From assembly GCF_018866325.1 (NCBI RefSeq), contig NZ_CP076457.1, positions 1,895,001-1,959,000 on the forward strand: a stretch of 64,000 bases of DNA, in the 5' to 3' direction. The notes under the pieces are model-generated. The model saw only the letters and a list, made by a program, of their open reading frames with translations, searched no databases and was not told where the DNA came from. The position numbers and the translations under genes are program-made. This DNA is from Streptomyces sp. YPW6 (GTDB lineage: Bacteria; Actinomycetota; Actinomycetes; Streptomycetales; Streptomycetaceae). Positions 48,601 to 59,252 of this stretch are shown in pieces; position 1 is the first letter of the stretch; every line of letters begins with the position of its first letter.

Positions 48601-49842
48601 TCAGCGCAGGGCCGAGCCCGCCGTCCACTTCTTCCAGCTCATGTTCCAGCCGCTGAGCCCGTTGTCCGGGGCGACCTTCTTGTCCTTGGAGTTGACCACC
48701 TCGACCACGTCCCCGATGAGGGTCCGGTCGAAGAACCAGCCGCCGGGCGTGGCACCGCCGCCCCCCTTGGCGTCGCGCAGTCCGATGCAGCCGTGGCTGA
48801 CGTTCTCCTCGCCGAAGACGGACTCGTCGGCCCAGTAGTTGCCGTGCAGGAAGGTGCCGGAGGTGGTGAGCCGGATCGCGTGCGGGACGTCCTCGATGTC
48901 GTACTCGCCCTTGCCCTCCTCGTCCGTGAAGCCGACGGTCGCCCCGTTCATCCGGGTCACCTCGTGCATCTCGGTGACCACCATCTTCCCGTTGTACGTG
49001 GTCGTCTTCGGGGCCCCCGCGGTGATCGGGACGGTACTGACGAGCTCGCCGTCCCGGCGTACCTCCATGGTCTTGGCCTCCGCGTCGACCCGGGAGATCT
49101 GGTGGCGGCCGATGGTGAAGACGACGGTCTTGTCCTGGCTGCCGTAGACGCCCGGCGCGCCCTCGACGTCCCGCAGCCCGATGTCGACGGTGACCTCGGT
49201 GCCGGGTTTCCAGTACGTCTTCGGGCGGAAGTCGAGTCGGTCCTTGCCGAACCAGTGGCCGACGACCTCCACCACCGGATCGGACGTCACCCGGATGGCC
49301 TTCTCCACCGCGGCCCGGTCGGCGACCGGCCGGTTGAAGGCGAAGGAGACGATCATGCCGGTGCCCACGGTGGACCGGTTCTCCGGTTTGAAGTAGCCGA
49401 TGAAGCGGTGCTCGGGCACGAGCGTGGTGAACGTGGCGTGCCGGGCGGAGCGGCGGCCCCGGGCGTCCACGGCCACCGCGTCGATGCTGTACTTGGCGGC
49501 GAGGGCGAGCCGGGCCACCCGGGGCTCCGGGGTCCAGGAGCGCCCGTCCCGCGCGATGCGCCCCGCCACCGTCTGCTGTTGCGCGTCCTCGATCCGCATG
49601 ACCTTCACGCTCTCCAGCCGCCCGTCGGGGACCTTCACCGCGATCCGGGTCTCCTCGTCGACGTCCTTGGCCCCGTTCTCGGGGAAGACGCTGATCACCT
49701 CGCCCGGGGACCGCGCCTTGCCGTTGAGCAGGGCCTCCCGGGTGTCGGTGCAGCCGGTCAGCAGGGCCAGCACGGTCAGCAGTCCCGCCCAGGTCAGCAC
49801 GGCGGCCGAGGAGGCGCGTGCGCTCTTCGCTGTGTGGTTCAC
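48601..49842 (-). CDS. L,D-transpeptidase lipoprotein with Ig-like domains (copy 2)
   Basis: 413 residues beginning MNHTAKSARASSAAVLTWAGLLTVLALLTGCTD, a lipoprotein signal with lipobox LTGC. Domain order is as in copy 1: Ig-like repeats (VISVFPENGAKDVDEETRIAVKV, FIGYFKPENRSTVGTGMIVSFAFNRPV), then the YkuD domain with GEYDIEDVPHAIRLTTSGTFLHGNYW and the catalytic VSHGCIGLRD. Both end in a matching NGLxGWNMxWxxW tail. The pair probably arose by tandem duplication, with diverged Ig domains. It builds 3-3 peptidoglycan crosslinks outside the membrane. It is divergent from glgX. Confidence 0.94.
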   Translation of the reverse strand: MNHTAKSARASSAAVLTWAGLLTVLALLTGCTDTREALLNGKARSPGEVISVFPENGAKDVDEETRIAVKVPDGRLESVKVMRIEDAQQQTVAGRIARDGRSWTPEPRVARLALAAKYSIDAVAVDARGRRSARHATFTTLVPEHRFIGYFKPENRSTVGTGMIVSFAFNRPVADRAAVEKAIRVTSDPVVEVVGHWFGKDRLDFRPKTYWKPGTEVTVDIGLRDVEGAPGVYGSQDKTVVFTIGRHQISRVDAEAKTMEVRRDGELVSTVPITAGAPKTTTYNGKMVVTEMHEVTRMNGATVGFTDEEGKGEYDIEDVPHAIRLTTSGTFLHGNYWADESVFGEENVSHGCIGLRDAKGGGGATPGGWFFDRTLIGDVVEVVNSKDKKVAPDNGLSGWNMSWKKWTAGSALR

Positions 49843-49995
49843 GCTCCCCCAACGACCAGGGCCGGTCGGGGGAAACGTGAGTGCGGGCCGCCCGGTGGGC
49901 AGAACAGGGGGGAGGACTACCTGAAGGGGGCCGCGGCCGGGACGCCGCGCGCCCCCTCGCGGGTGCCCGTCCTACGAGCCGCGGGAGGCTACACG

Positions 49996-52311
<2,316 letters not shown>

Positions 52312-52317
52312 GGGTCC

Positions 52318-52394
52318 TCAGCCGAGGATGCCCCGGTCGTGGGCGGCGGCGACGGCCGCGGCACGGTCCTTGGCACCCGGTTCGGCGAAGACAT
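52318..52394 (-). pseudogene. Remnant of a LuxR-type response regulator C-terminus
   Basis: Read on the minus strand, 52394-52318 gives HVFAEPGAKDRAAAVAAAHDRGILG followed by a stop. This matches the recognition-helix end of NarL/LuxR response regulators (family pattern HVxNVFAKLGAKDRAAAVxxAYDRGIL), with residues lost after HV. No upstream HTH or receiver is present. It is a decayed fragment between glgX and the ABC genes, pointing to an ancestral regulator gene deleted here. Confidence 0.65.
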
Positions 52395-52462
52395 GGGCGG
52401 GCAGGCGGGCGGCCGGAAATAGGGAGGCCGCTTGTCAGTGGTGAACCGTAAGGTCGGCCCTG

Positions 52463-54313
52463 ATGCCCGAAACCCCCGCAGAACGCACGGACCGGTCCGC
52501 CGTGCGCTCCCTCCTGCGCCTGTGGCCGTATGTCCGACCCGTGCGGGTGCGCCTGTTCACGGCCGCCTTCGTGGCGATCCTGGCGTCCTGTCTGGGCCTG
52601 GTGATCCCGCTGGTCCTGAAGTGGATGGTGGACGGCCCGGTCGCCGACCGCGATCCGGGCGGGGTGTGGCTGGGGGCGCTGTACCTGCTGCTGCTCGGCA
52701 TCACGGAGGCGCTGCTGTTCGGGTTCCGGCGGTGGCTGGTGGCGCGGCCGCTGGCCGGGGTCGAGGCGTCGATGCGGGCGGATCTCTTCCGCCATCTGCA
52801 ACGGCTGCCGGTCGCGTTCCACGACCGCTGGGCCTCGGGGCAGCTGCTGTCGCGCGGGACGACGGACCTGATGCTGCTGCGGATGTTCCTGGCGTTCCCC
52901 CTGACCTTCCTGGTCGTCAACACGGCGACGATCCTCGTCGGGTTCGTCCTTCTGTTCGCCCAGGACTGGACGCTCGGGCTCGTGCTGCTGGCGCCAGCGG
53001 TGCCGCTGATCGTCCTGTGCTCGCTGTTCGAGACGAAGTACTCGGTGGTCGCGCGCCGGGCCCAGGACCAGGTCGGCGACCTCACCACGGTCGTCGAGGA
53101 GAGCGTCCTGGGCATCCGCATCGTCAAGGGCTTCGGCCGGCACCGCAGCCAGGCACGGGCGTTCCAGGCGCTGTCGCACCGGTTGCGTTCCACGGAACTG
53201 GGCAAGGCCCGGCTGCTCGCCGGGATCTGGGCGCTGATCACCACCATCCCCGAGCTGGCGATCGGCGCGGCCCTGGTGCTCGGCACGATCCAGGTGGCGG
53301 ACGGGACGCTGTCGGCGGGCACGCTGGTGGCGTTCCTGTCCACGGCGCTCACGCTGCGCTGGCCGGTGGAGTCGATCGGCTTCCTGCTGGCGATGAGCCA
53401 GGAGGCGGCGACGGCCACCGACCGGTACTTCGAGGTGATGGACGTGGCGGAGGAGCGGGGCGCCGTCGCCGTACGCGAGGGCGCGCCGGCCACCGCGCCG
53501 GGGATGGTGTTCGAGGGTGTCGCGTTCCGCTACCCGGACGCGGACCCGGACTCCCCGCCCGTCCTGTCCGGGATCGATCTGCACATCCGGCCGGGCGAGA
53601 CGCTGGCCCTCGTCGGGGGCACGGGGTCGGGCAAGACGACGCTGACGGCGCTGGTGCCCCGGCTGCACGAGGTGACCGGCGGGCGGATCACGCTGGACGG
53701 CGAGGACATCGCCACGATGGAGCGCTCGCGGCTGCGGGAGCTGGTGTCGGTGGCGTTCGAGGAGCCGACACTGTTCTCCGCGACGGTCGGCGAGAACGTG
53801 ACGATGGGCGCGGCGGACGCGGACGAGGCGCAGGTGCGCCGGGCGCTGTCGGTGGCCCAGGCGGACTTCGTGCACGACCTGCCGCAGGGGTTGGACACCG
53901 AGGTCGGCGAGCAAGGCCTGAGCCTCTCCGGCGGCCAGCGCCAGCGCCTGGCCCTGGCCCGCGCGGTGGTCGGCGAGCCCCGCTTCCTGGTGCTGGACGA
54001 CCCGCTCTCCGCGCTGGACGTACACACGGAGACGCTGGTGGAGGCCGCGCTGCGGGAGGTCCTGGCGCGGACGACGGCGGTGGTCGTGGCGCACCGCCCG
54101 TCGACCGTGATGCTGGCCGACCGGGTGGCGCTGCTGTCCGGGGGCCGGATCGCCGCGGTCGGCACGCATCAGGAGCTGCTGCGCGACAACGCGGAGTACG
54201 CGTGGCTGATGTCGGGCGCGGAGTCCGGTCCCGTACCGGGACGGACGTCCCCCGGGGTGCCGACGGGCGCCCCCGCCGAGCAGGTTCCCGCCGAGGAGGG
54301 CAGTGCCCGATGA
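52463..54313 (+). CDS. ABC exporter subunit (fused membrane and ATPase domains), first of a pair
   Basis: 616 residues from ATG 52463. Six transmembrane helices occupy residues about 25-310 (VRLFTAAFVAILASCLGLVIPLVLKWMVDGPV onwards). The nucleotide-binding domain has Walker A GGTGSGKTT, a signature LSLSGGQRQRLALARA, Walker B FLVLDDPLSALD and an H-loop VAHRPST. An Asp after Walker B replaces the usual catalytic Glu (LDDP), as is common in the degenerate half of heterodimeric exporters. It overlaps the next gene by four bases (ATGA), so the two proteins should form a heterodimer. The substrate is unknown. Confidence 0.92.
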   Translation: MPETPAERTDRSAVRSLLRLWPYVRPVRVRLFTAAFVAILASCLGLVIPLVLKWMVDGPVADRDPGGVWLGALYLLLLGITEALLFGFRRWLVARPLAGVEASMRADLFRHLQRLPVAFHDRWASGQLLSRGTTDLMLLRMFLAFPLTFLVVNTATILVGFVLLFAQDWTLGLVLLAPAVPLIVLCSLFETKYSVVARRAQDQVGDLTTVVEESVLGIRIVKGFGRHRSQARAFQALSHRLRSTELGKARLLAGIWALITTIPELAIGAALVLGTIQVADGTLSAGTLVAFLSTALTLRWPVESIGFLLAMSQEAATATDRYFEVMDVAEERGAVAVREGAPATAPGMVFEGVAFRYPDADPDSPPVLSGIDLHIRPGETLALVGGTGSGKTTLTALVPRLHEVTGGRITLDGEDIATMERSRLRELVSVAFEEPTLFSATVGENVTMGAADADEAQVRRALSVAQADFVHDLPQGLDTEVGEQGLSLSGGQRQRLALARAVVGEPRFLVLDDPLSALDVHTETLVEAALREVLARTTAVVVAHRPSTVMLADRVALLSGGRIAAVGTHQELLRDNAEYAWLMSGAESGPVPGRTSPGVPTGAPAEQVPAEEGSAR

Positions 54314-56193
54314 CCGCGACCACCGACGACGCCTCGCTGCCCGCGGCCGGGGACGACAGCCTGCGGAAGAAGGACCCGGCCACTCCCGAACCACCCTCTT
54401 CCGGCGACCCGTTCGACCGGGACGACCTGCCCGCGCCGCCCGGGGCGACCCTGGCGCTGCTGTTCTCGCTGCTGGCCCCGATGCGCGGCCGGGTCGCGGT
54501 GGCGGCCCTGCTGCTGGTGGTGCAGCAGGTGGCGATGCAGGCGGGGCCGCTGCTCGTGGCGTACGCGATCGACACCGGTGTACCGGCGTTCCGGGATCAC
54601 GACTACGGGCCGCTGGTCGCGGTGGCCCTCGGCTACGCGCTCTGCTCGGCCGGCGCGGGCGTGCTCCAGTACGGCTTCATCAGGGCAACCGCGCGGATCA
54701 ACCAGGACGTGCTGCTGGAGCTGCGCGGCCGGATCTTCCGGCACGCTCAGGCGCTCAGCATCGACTTCCACGAGCGCTACACCTCGGGCCGGCTGATCTC
54801 GCGCTCGACGACGGATGTCGAGTCCCTGCGGGAGCTGCTGAGCGAGGGGCTCCAGGAACTGATCGGCGTGGTCCTCTCGTTCGTGACGATCGCCGCGGTG
54901 CTGCTCTGGCTGGACCTGGGGATCGGCGCGATCGCCACGCTCTCCTTCGTACCGCTGTATCTGATGGTGCGGATGTACCGGCGGCGGGCGTCCGTGGCGT
55001 TCACGGCCCGGTCGACGGCGATCGCGGCGGTGATCGTGAAGTTCGCGGAGACGATGAACGGCATCCGCCCCGTCCAGGCGTTCCGCCGGGAGCGGAGCAA
55101 CGACGCCGCCTTCACGGAGCTGAACACCCGCCACGAGCGGTCGAACGGCGACGCGATCCTGGAGATGGCCCGCTACGTCGTCGGCTCCCGGCTGATCGCC
55201 AACACGGCGGTGGCCGGGATGGTGCTGTGGGGCGCCTACCGGGTGGCGGACGGGACGCTGGCGCTCGGGGTGCTGGCGGCGGCGGTGCTGTATCTGCGCC
55301 GGCTGTACGACCCGATCGACCGGCTGGGGATGTTCCTCAACTCCTACGAGTCCGCTGCGGCCTCCCTGACGAAGATCGCCGGCCTGCTGGCCCAGACGCC
55401 GAACGTCCCCGAGACCGACCACCCCGCCGGGCTGCCGCCGCGTTCGGGCGATCTCCCGGGCCGGGAGGTCGTGTTCGACGGGGTGCGGTTCGCCTACCGT
55501 ACGGGCGGCGAGGTGCTGCCCGCGTTCGACCTGCGCATCCCGGCGGGCCGGACGGTGGCGGTCGTCGGCTCCACGGGGGCGGGCAAGTCGACGCTGGCCA
55601 AGCTGCTGGCCCGCTTCTACGACCCGACCGACGGCCGCGTCCTGCTGGACGGCACGGATCTGCGCGACCTGTCGACCGCCGAGCTGCGGCGGGGCGTGGT
55701 GATGGTGACGCAGGAGGCGTTCCTGTTCTCCGGGACGGTCGCGGAGAACATCGCGATCGGCCGCCCGGACGCCACCCGCGAGGAGATCGAGGACGCCGCG
55801 AAGGCGATCGGCGCGCACGACTTCATCGCGGCCCTGCCGGACGGCTACGACACCGACGTACGCAAACGGGGCGGCCGGATCTCGGCGGGCCAGCGGCAGT
55901 TGGTGGCCTTCGCCCGCGCCCTGCTGGCGAACCCGTCGGTGCTGATCCTGGACGAGGCGACCAGCTCCCTCGACATCCCCGGCGAGCGCGCGGTCCAACG
56001 GGCCATGGACACGGTGCTGCACGGCCGCACGGCGGTGGTGATCGCCCACCGGCTCTCGACCGTGGAGATCGCGGACCGGGTGCTGGTGATGGAGCACGGC
56101 CGGATCGTGGAGGACGGCGCACCGGCCGAACTGATCGGTGGGACAGGGCGGTTCGCGGGGCTGCACCGGACGTGGCGGGACAGCCTGAGCTGA
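54310..56193 (+). CDS. ABC exporter subunit (fused membrane and ATPase domains), second of a pair
   Basis: 627 residues from ATG 54310. An acidic, Pro-rich N-terminal 45 residues precede six membrane helices. The ATPase part has Walker A GSTGAGKST, Walker B VLILDEATSSLD with the catalytic Glu intact, and H-loop IAHRLST. The signature is RISAGQRQLVAFARAL, with ISAGQ in place of LSGGQ. Combined with the LDDP site of the partner, this gives one canonical and one altered ATP site, the arrangement of heterodimeric multidrug-type exporters. The operon ends in a stretch of 8-bp repeats. Confidence 0.92.
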   Translation: MTATTDDASLPAAGDDSLRKKDPATPEPPSSGDPFDRDDLPAPPGATLALLFSLLAPMRGRVAVAALLLVVQQVAMQAGPLLVAYAIDTGVPAFRDHDYGPLVAVALGYALCSAGAGVLQYGFIRATARINQDVLLELRGRIFRHAQALSIDFHERYTSGRLISRSTTDVESLRELLSEGLQELIGVVLSFVTIAAVLLWLDLGIGAIATLSFVPLYLMVRMYRRRASVAFTARSTAIAAVIVKFAETMNGIRPVQAFRRERSNDAAFTELNTRHERSNGDAILEMARYVVGSRLIANTAVAGMVLWGAYRVADGTLALGVLAAAVLYLRRLYDPIDRLGMFLNSYESAAASLTKIAGLLAQTPNVPETDHPAGLPPRSGDLPGREVVFDGVRFAYRTGGEVLPAFDLRIPAGRTVAVVGSTGAGKSTLAKLLARFYDPTDGRVLLDGTDLRDLSTAELRRGVVMVTQEAFLFSGTVAENIAIGRPDATREEIEDAAKAIGAHDFIAALPDGYDTDVRKRGGRISAGQRQLVAFARALLANPSVLILDEATSSLDIPGERAVQRAMDTVLHGRTAVVIAHRLSTVEIADRVLVMEHGRIVEDGAPAELIGGTGRFAGLHRTWRDSLS

Positions 56194-56342
56194 GGGCAGA
56201 CGGGCCGGGGGTCCGAGGGGCCGACGAGTCGGCGGACCGGCGGACCGGCGGACCGGCGGACCGGCGGACCGGCGGACCGCGAAGGGGCCAGACAGCCGGG
56301 CGGCCCGCGAAGGGGACGGACAGCCCGGCGGCCGCACAGGGC
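56194..56342. repeat. Perfect 8-bp tandem repeat (GGCGGACC)6 and adjoining longer repeats
   Basis: Six exact copies of GGCGGACC occupy 56231-56278 between two convergent genes. They are followed by two copies of a unit of about 28 bp starting CGCGAAGGGG (from 56278 and 56306). No gene or clear hairpin is present. Simple perfect repeats of this length are prone to slippage. Confidence 0.85.
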
Positions 56343-57056
56343 TCAGGCCGTCCGGCGCGGTCCGCTGCGGCGGTACCCCTCCCAGACGGGGCCGCCCGCG
56401 GCGTCGAGGACCTCCGTGACCAGCGAGGTCAGACCCTCCGGTGCCTCGCCCAGCGCGGCCTGCGCCGCCTCGCCCAGGCGCGCGGGCAGCCCCGGGGCGA
56501 CGTCTTCGAGGCGGCGGGCCAGCCACTTGCCGCCGCCGAGCCACGTTCCGTGGGTCAGCAGGGCCAGTTCGCCGGTCCGCCGGACGAGTTCGGTCACGAC
56601 GAACAGCCGCTCGCCCGCGTCCGTGACGACGGCGAAGTCGTCGAGCAGGTCCGTCAGGGCGTACCGGGCGTCCTCGCGTTCCGTGTCGGTGACCGGCGGC
56701 GGACCGGCGGCCGCCAGGCGCCCGGCCGTCTCCGCGAGCCGCGCCCCGGTCCCGTCGGTGTCGAGCAGCAGCACCCCGTCGGCGCACATCCACAGCAGGG
56801 CCGAGTTCCGCCGGGCGATCTCCGGGGTCACGAAGCCGTGCCAGGAATCCTCGGTGTGCACGAACAGCTCCACCGGCCAGTCCCGGTACCGCAGACTCTC
56901 GCGGTACGGGGCGGGCGGGCCGCCGAGCAGGACGACGATGTCCAGGTCGGACCGGGCGGTGCGCCGGCTCGTCAGGACACTGCCGCCGAGGAAAGCGGCG
57001 CGGGCATCGGGGTGGCGTTCCAGGACCAGGGCACGGGCGACTTCGCGTACATCCAT
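56343..57056 (-). CDS. Nucleotidyltransferase-fold protein
   Basis: 237 residues from ATG 57056. The N-terminal motif ARAAFLGGSVLTSRRTARSDLDIVVLLGG is the polymerase-beta-like nucleotidyltransferase signature (GGS...DLDIVV), with the metal-binding Asp pair. The remainder is helical and acidic (YALTDLLDDFAVVTDAGERLFVVTELVRRTGELALLTHGTWLGGGKWLARRLEDV), resembling aminoglycoside-type adenylyltransferases. Its substrate, whether small molecule, RNA or protein, is unknown. It is unrelated to the AbiEii toxin beyond the shared fold. It is divergent from the SMI1/KNR4 gene. Confidence 0.8.
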   Translation of the reverse strand: MDVREVARALVLERHPDARAAFLGGSVLTSRRTARSDLDIVVLLGGPPAPYRESLRYRDWPVELFVHTEDSWHGFVTPEIARRNSALLWMCADGVLLLDTDGTGARLAETAGRLAAAGPPPVTDTEREDARYALTDLLDDFAVVTDAGERLFVVTELVRRTGELALLTHGTWLGGGKWLARRLEDVAPGLPARLGEAAQAALGEAPEGLTSLVTEVLDAAGGPVWEGYRRSGPRRTA

Positions 57057-57235
57057 GCGCCCACTCTGCCCGTATGCCCTGCGGATGGTGCGGCGCGGCC
57101 CCGTGCGCGGACCACGGGCCGCCCTGGGCCGCGGGCATCCGTGGGGCGTTGCCAGTCACGCGGGGCGGCGTCGGTGGCGGGTGGCGCTGTCGCTGGCGCG
57201 GGGCGCTGTCAGTGGCGGGTGGCAGCATCGGGCCC

Positions 57236-59170
57236 ATGACGACGCATCCGACGTGGTTCTCCTGGAGTTCCTTCCTGCGCGACTGGAGCGGGGAATGGGC
57301 GGATACCCCGGCCGACGACGCGACGGTGACGCCCGTCGAGGCGGACGAGGTTGCCCGGCGGGAGCGTTGGCTGGGGTTTCCGGCGGCGTCCGAGGAGCGG
57401 ATCGCGGCACTGGAGGAGCGCCTCGGCCGGCGGCTGCCGCCGTCGTACCGGGAGTTCCTCGCCGTCAGCGACGGGTGGCGGCACGCGGGCGGGTTCATCA
57501 CCCTGCTCGCGGGAACCGCGGATGCCTGCTGGCATCGTGACGCGTCCGGGCTGGCGGAGATGTTCGAGGGGTTCCTGGACGACGACCCCTCCCCCGAGGA
57601 ACTGCGGGACGTGGCGGTCTGGCGCCGCGGGCTCCAGCTCGACGTCCAGTCCGACGCGACCCGCGTGGTGCTGGATCCCGGGGACGTGGACGAGGACGGC
57701 GAGTGGGCTGTGTACACCTGGGCGAGCTGGCTGGCCGCACCACCCCGGCGCTTCCCTGACTTCGCCGCGTTCATGCGGGCCATGCACGGGGAGTTCCACC
57801 GCTTGCGGGCCCGTGCGGCGGACGGGGAGCCGGAGCTCGCATGCACCACGACGCGGCGGCTCGACGCCCAGGTGGAGCAGGCCCGGATCCAGGCGCTGGG
57901 CGGCGAGTGGGAACGGGCCGGGCGGGCGCTGGAGGAGGCGGCGGAGTACGGCCGGCCGGCGGCCGCCGGGCTGCGCGACCAGATGGACCGCCTGCTCGGA
58001 CGGACGAACCTGTCGCACGCCGAGGAGTTGGTGACCGACCCCCGGTATGCACCCGAACTGCTCCCGCCGTTGGTCGCCGAGCACGCGGCGCACCGGCACC
58101 GGGACGACACCGTGCTGACGTACAGACTGCGGGGCGCCGGCGACGACGTGGTGGCGCTGGCGCACACACTGCTGGAGCAGGTGCGCTCGGGCACGTACCG
58201 GTACACGGCGGCCGGGCCGTTCGGAGAAGCCGTCGACCGGGCCCGGGAGTCGGCCCGGTGGGGCGACACCGACGAGGCATGGCGGACGATACGGGAAGCC
58301 CTGCCGCTGTGGCAGCCGCTGGGGCCCGACCACCTGGCGCCGCTGGGCTGGCTCGCCGATCCTCTGCTCGGACCTCTGCTGACCCCGGAGCGGGGCCGCG
58401 AGCTGCTGTCCGCGCCCAGGGGCGGACAGCCGGGTGAGCCACGGCGAGAAAGCGATGCGGCCCGCTCCGATCCGGAGGGGCTGGCCTGGCTCGCGGATCA
58501 GGCCACCCCCGGCGCCCACACGTCCTACCGGTTCGTCCTGGTCGAAGGAGTGGAGCCACAGGAGCTGCCCGGACTCCTCGCAGACGGGAAGGGGACCGGA
58601 CTGGACGAGCCGATGACCTCCTTCGAGGCACGCAGCCGGTGGCGCCAGGAGCGGCGGGAGGTCTCGGTCTTCGACGACAGGGCCCTCGTCGCGGTCGGCC
58701 GGGCAGCCGCTCGCTGGAGCTTCGCCTTCGACTGCGACGGTCCGCTTTTCGCGCCGCAGCAGTTCGGGTCCCCGGTCGCCGCCTGCGCGGACGCCCGGAC
58801 GGTGGTCGTGTGGGCCGGACCGCGGGACCGGAACGGGGCCCCGTTCTTCCACCTCTCCGTGGCGCGGGGCGGTGCGGAGCTGTACACCTTCACGTGCGCG
58901 GACGGGGAGGTGCGGCGGGCCGGCCCGATCCCACCGGGCCTGGCCCCGGACCGCTTCTTCGGTGCCGGAAAGAAGCGGGAGGGGGCGGAGGCGGCCATCA
59001 GGACGGAACGGGCGCTGCTGGAGGCGATAGCGGACGAGTTCGGCGTCCGGCTTCCGCGACACGCGATCACCCGGGGGCGTCTGCACACATTCACCACCCG
59101 CCCCTGGAGCCGGCCGCCGGGGGACGGGGAAGCGCGCACCGCGGCCAGGTTGGAGTGGCGCCCGAACTGA
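57236..59170 (+). CDS. SMI1/KNR4-family protein with long uncharacterised C-terminal part
   Basis: 644 residues from ATG 57236; upstream sequence in the same frame is low-complexity and probably not translated. Residues about 25-190 form the SMI1/KNR4 (SUKH) domain: RERWLGFPAASEERIAALEERLGRRLPPSYREFLAVSDGWRHAGGFITLL, and DGEWAVYTWASWLAAPPRRFPDFAAFM. SUKH domains often serve as immunity proteins or protein-interaction modules. A helical, repeat-like middle (about 205-400) follows. The C-terminal domain (YRFVLVEGVEPQELPGLLADG, WSFAFDCDGPLFAPQQFGSPVAACADARTVVVWAGPRDRNG) recurs in other Streptomyces SUKH proteins but has no function I know. No toxin gene is adjacent. Confidence 0.78.
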   Translation: MTTHPTWFSWSSFLRDWSGEWADTPADDATVTPVEADEVARRERWLGFPAASEERIAALEERLGRRLPPSYREFLAVSDGWRHAGGFITLLAGTADACWHRDASGLAEMFEGFLDDDPSPEELRDVAVWRRGLQLDVQSDATRVVLDPGDVDEDGEWAVYTWASWLAAPPRRFPDFAAFMRAMHGEFHRLRARAADGEPELACTTTRRLDAQVEQARIQALGGEWERAGRALEEAAEYGRPAAAGLRDQMDRLLGRTNLSHAEELVTDPRYAPELLPPLVAEHAAHRHRDDTVLTYRLRGAGDDVVALAHTLLEQVRSGTYRYTAAGPFGEAVDRARESARWGDTDEAWRTIREALPLWQPLGPDHLAPLGWLADPLLGPLLTPERGRELLSAPRGGQPGEPRRESDAARSDPEGLAWLADQATPGAHTSYRFVLVEGVEPQELPGLLADGKGTGLDEPMTSFEARSRWRQERREVSVFDDRALVAVGRAAARWSFAFDCDGPLFAPQQFGSPVAACADARTVVVWAGPRDRNGAPFFHLSVARGGAELYTFTCADGEVRRAGPIPPGLAPDRFFGAGKKREGAEAAIRTERALLEAIADEFGVRLPRHAITRGRLHTFTTRPWSRPPGDGEARTAARLEWRPN

Positions 59171-59177
59171 CGGACAC

Positions 59178-59208
59178 GGGGCGCGCGGCCCCTCGGCGGC
59201 CGCGCCCC
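59178..59208. terminator. GC-rich hairpin between convergent genes
   Basis: GGGGCGCGCGGCC (59178-59190) and GGCCGCGCCCC (59198-59208) pair with a 2-nt bulge. It lies between the SMI1 gene and the convergent monooxygenase gene and may serve both. Confidence 0.55.
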
Positions 59209-59252
59209 ACCCCCTCACCCCCCACCCGGGCGGCGGGCCGTCCCGGTCCCGG

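Noticed and set aside
48286..49995. In-frame extension of glgX upstream by some 570 codons
   Set aside because: It runs antisense through the second L,D-transpeptidase gene. GTG 49996 has a good ribosome site and starts a protein of normal GlgX length.
57074..57235. Extension of the SMI1/KNR4 gene to an upstream ATG
   Set aside because: The extra 54 codons are low-complexity (GGGWRCRWRG) and come from repeated GGTGGCGGGTGGC DNA.
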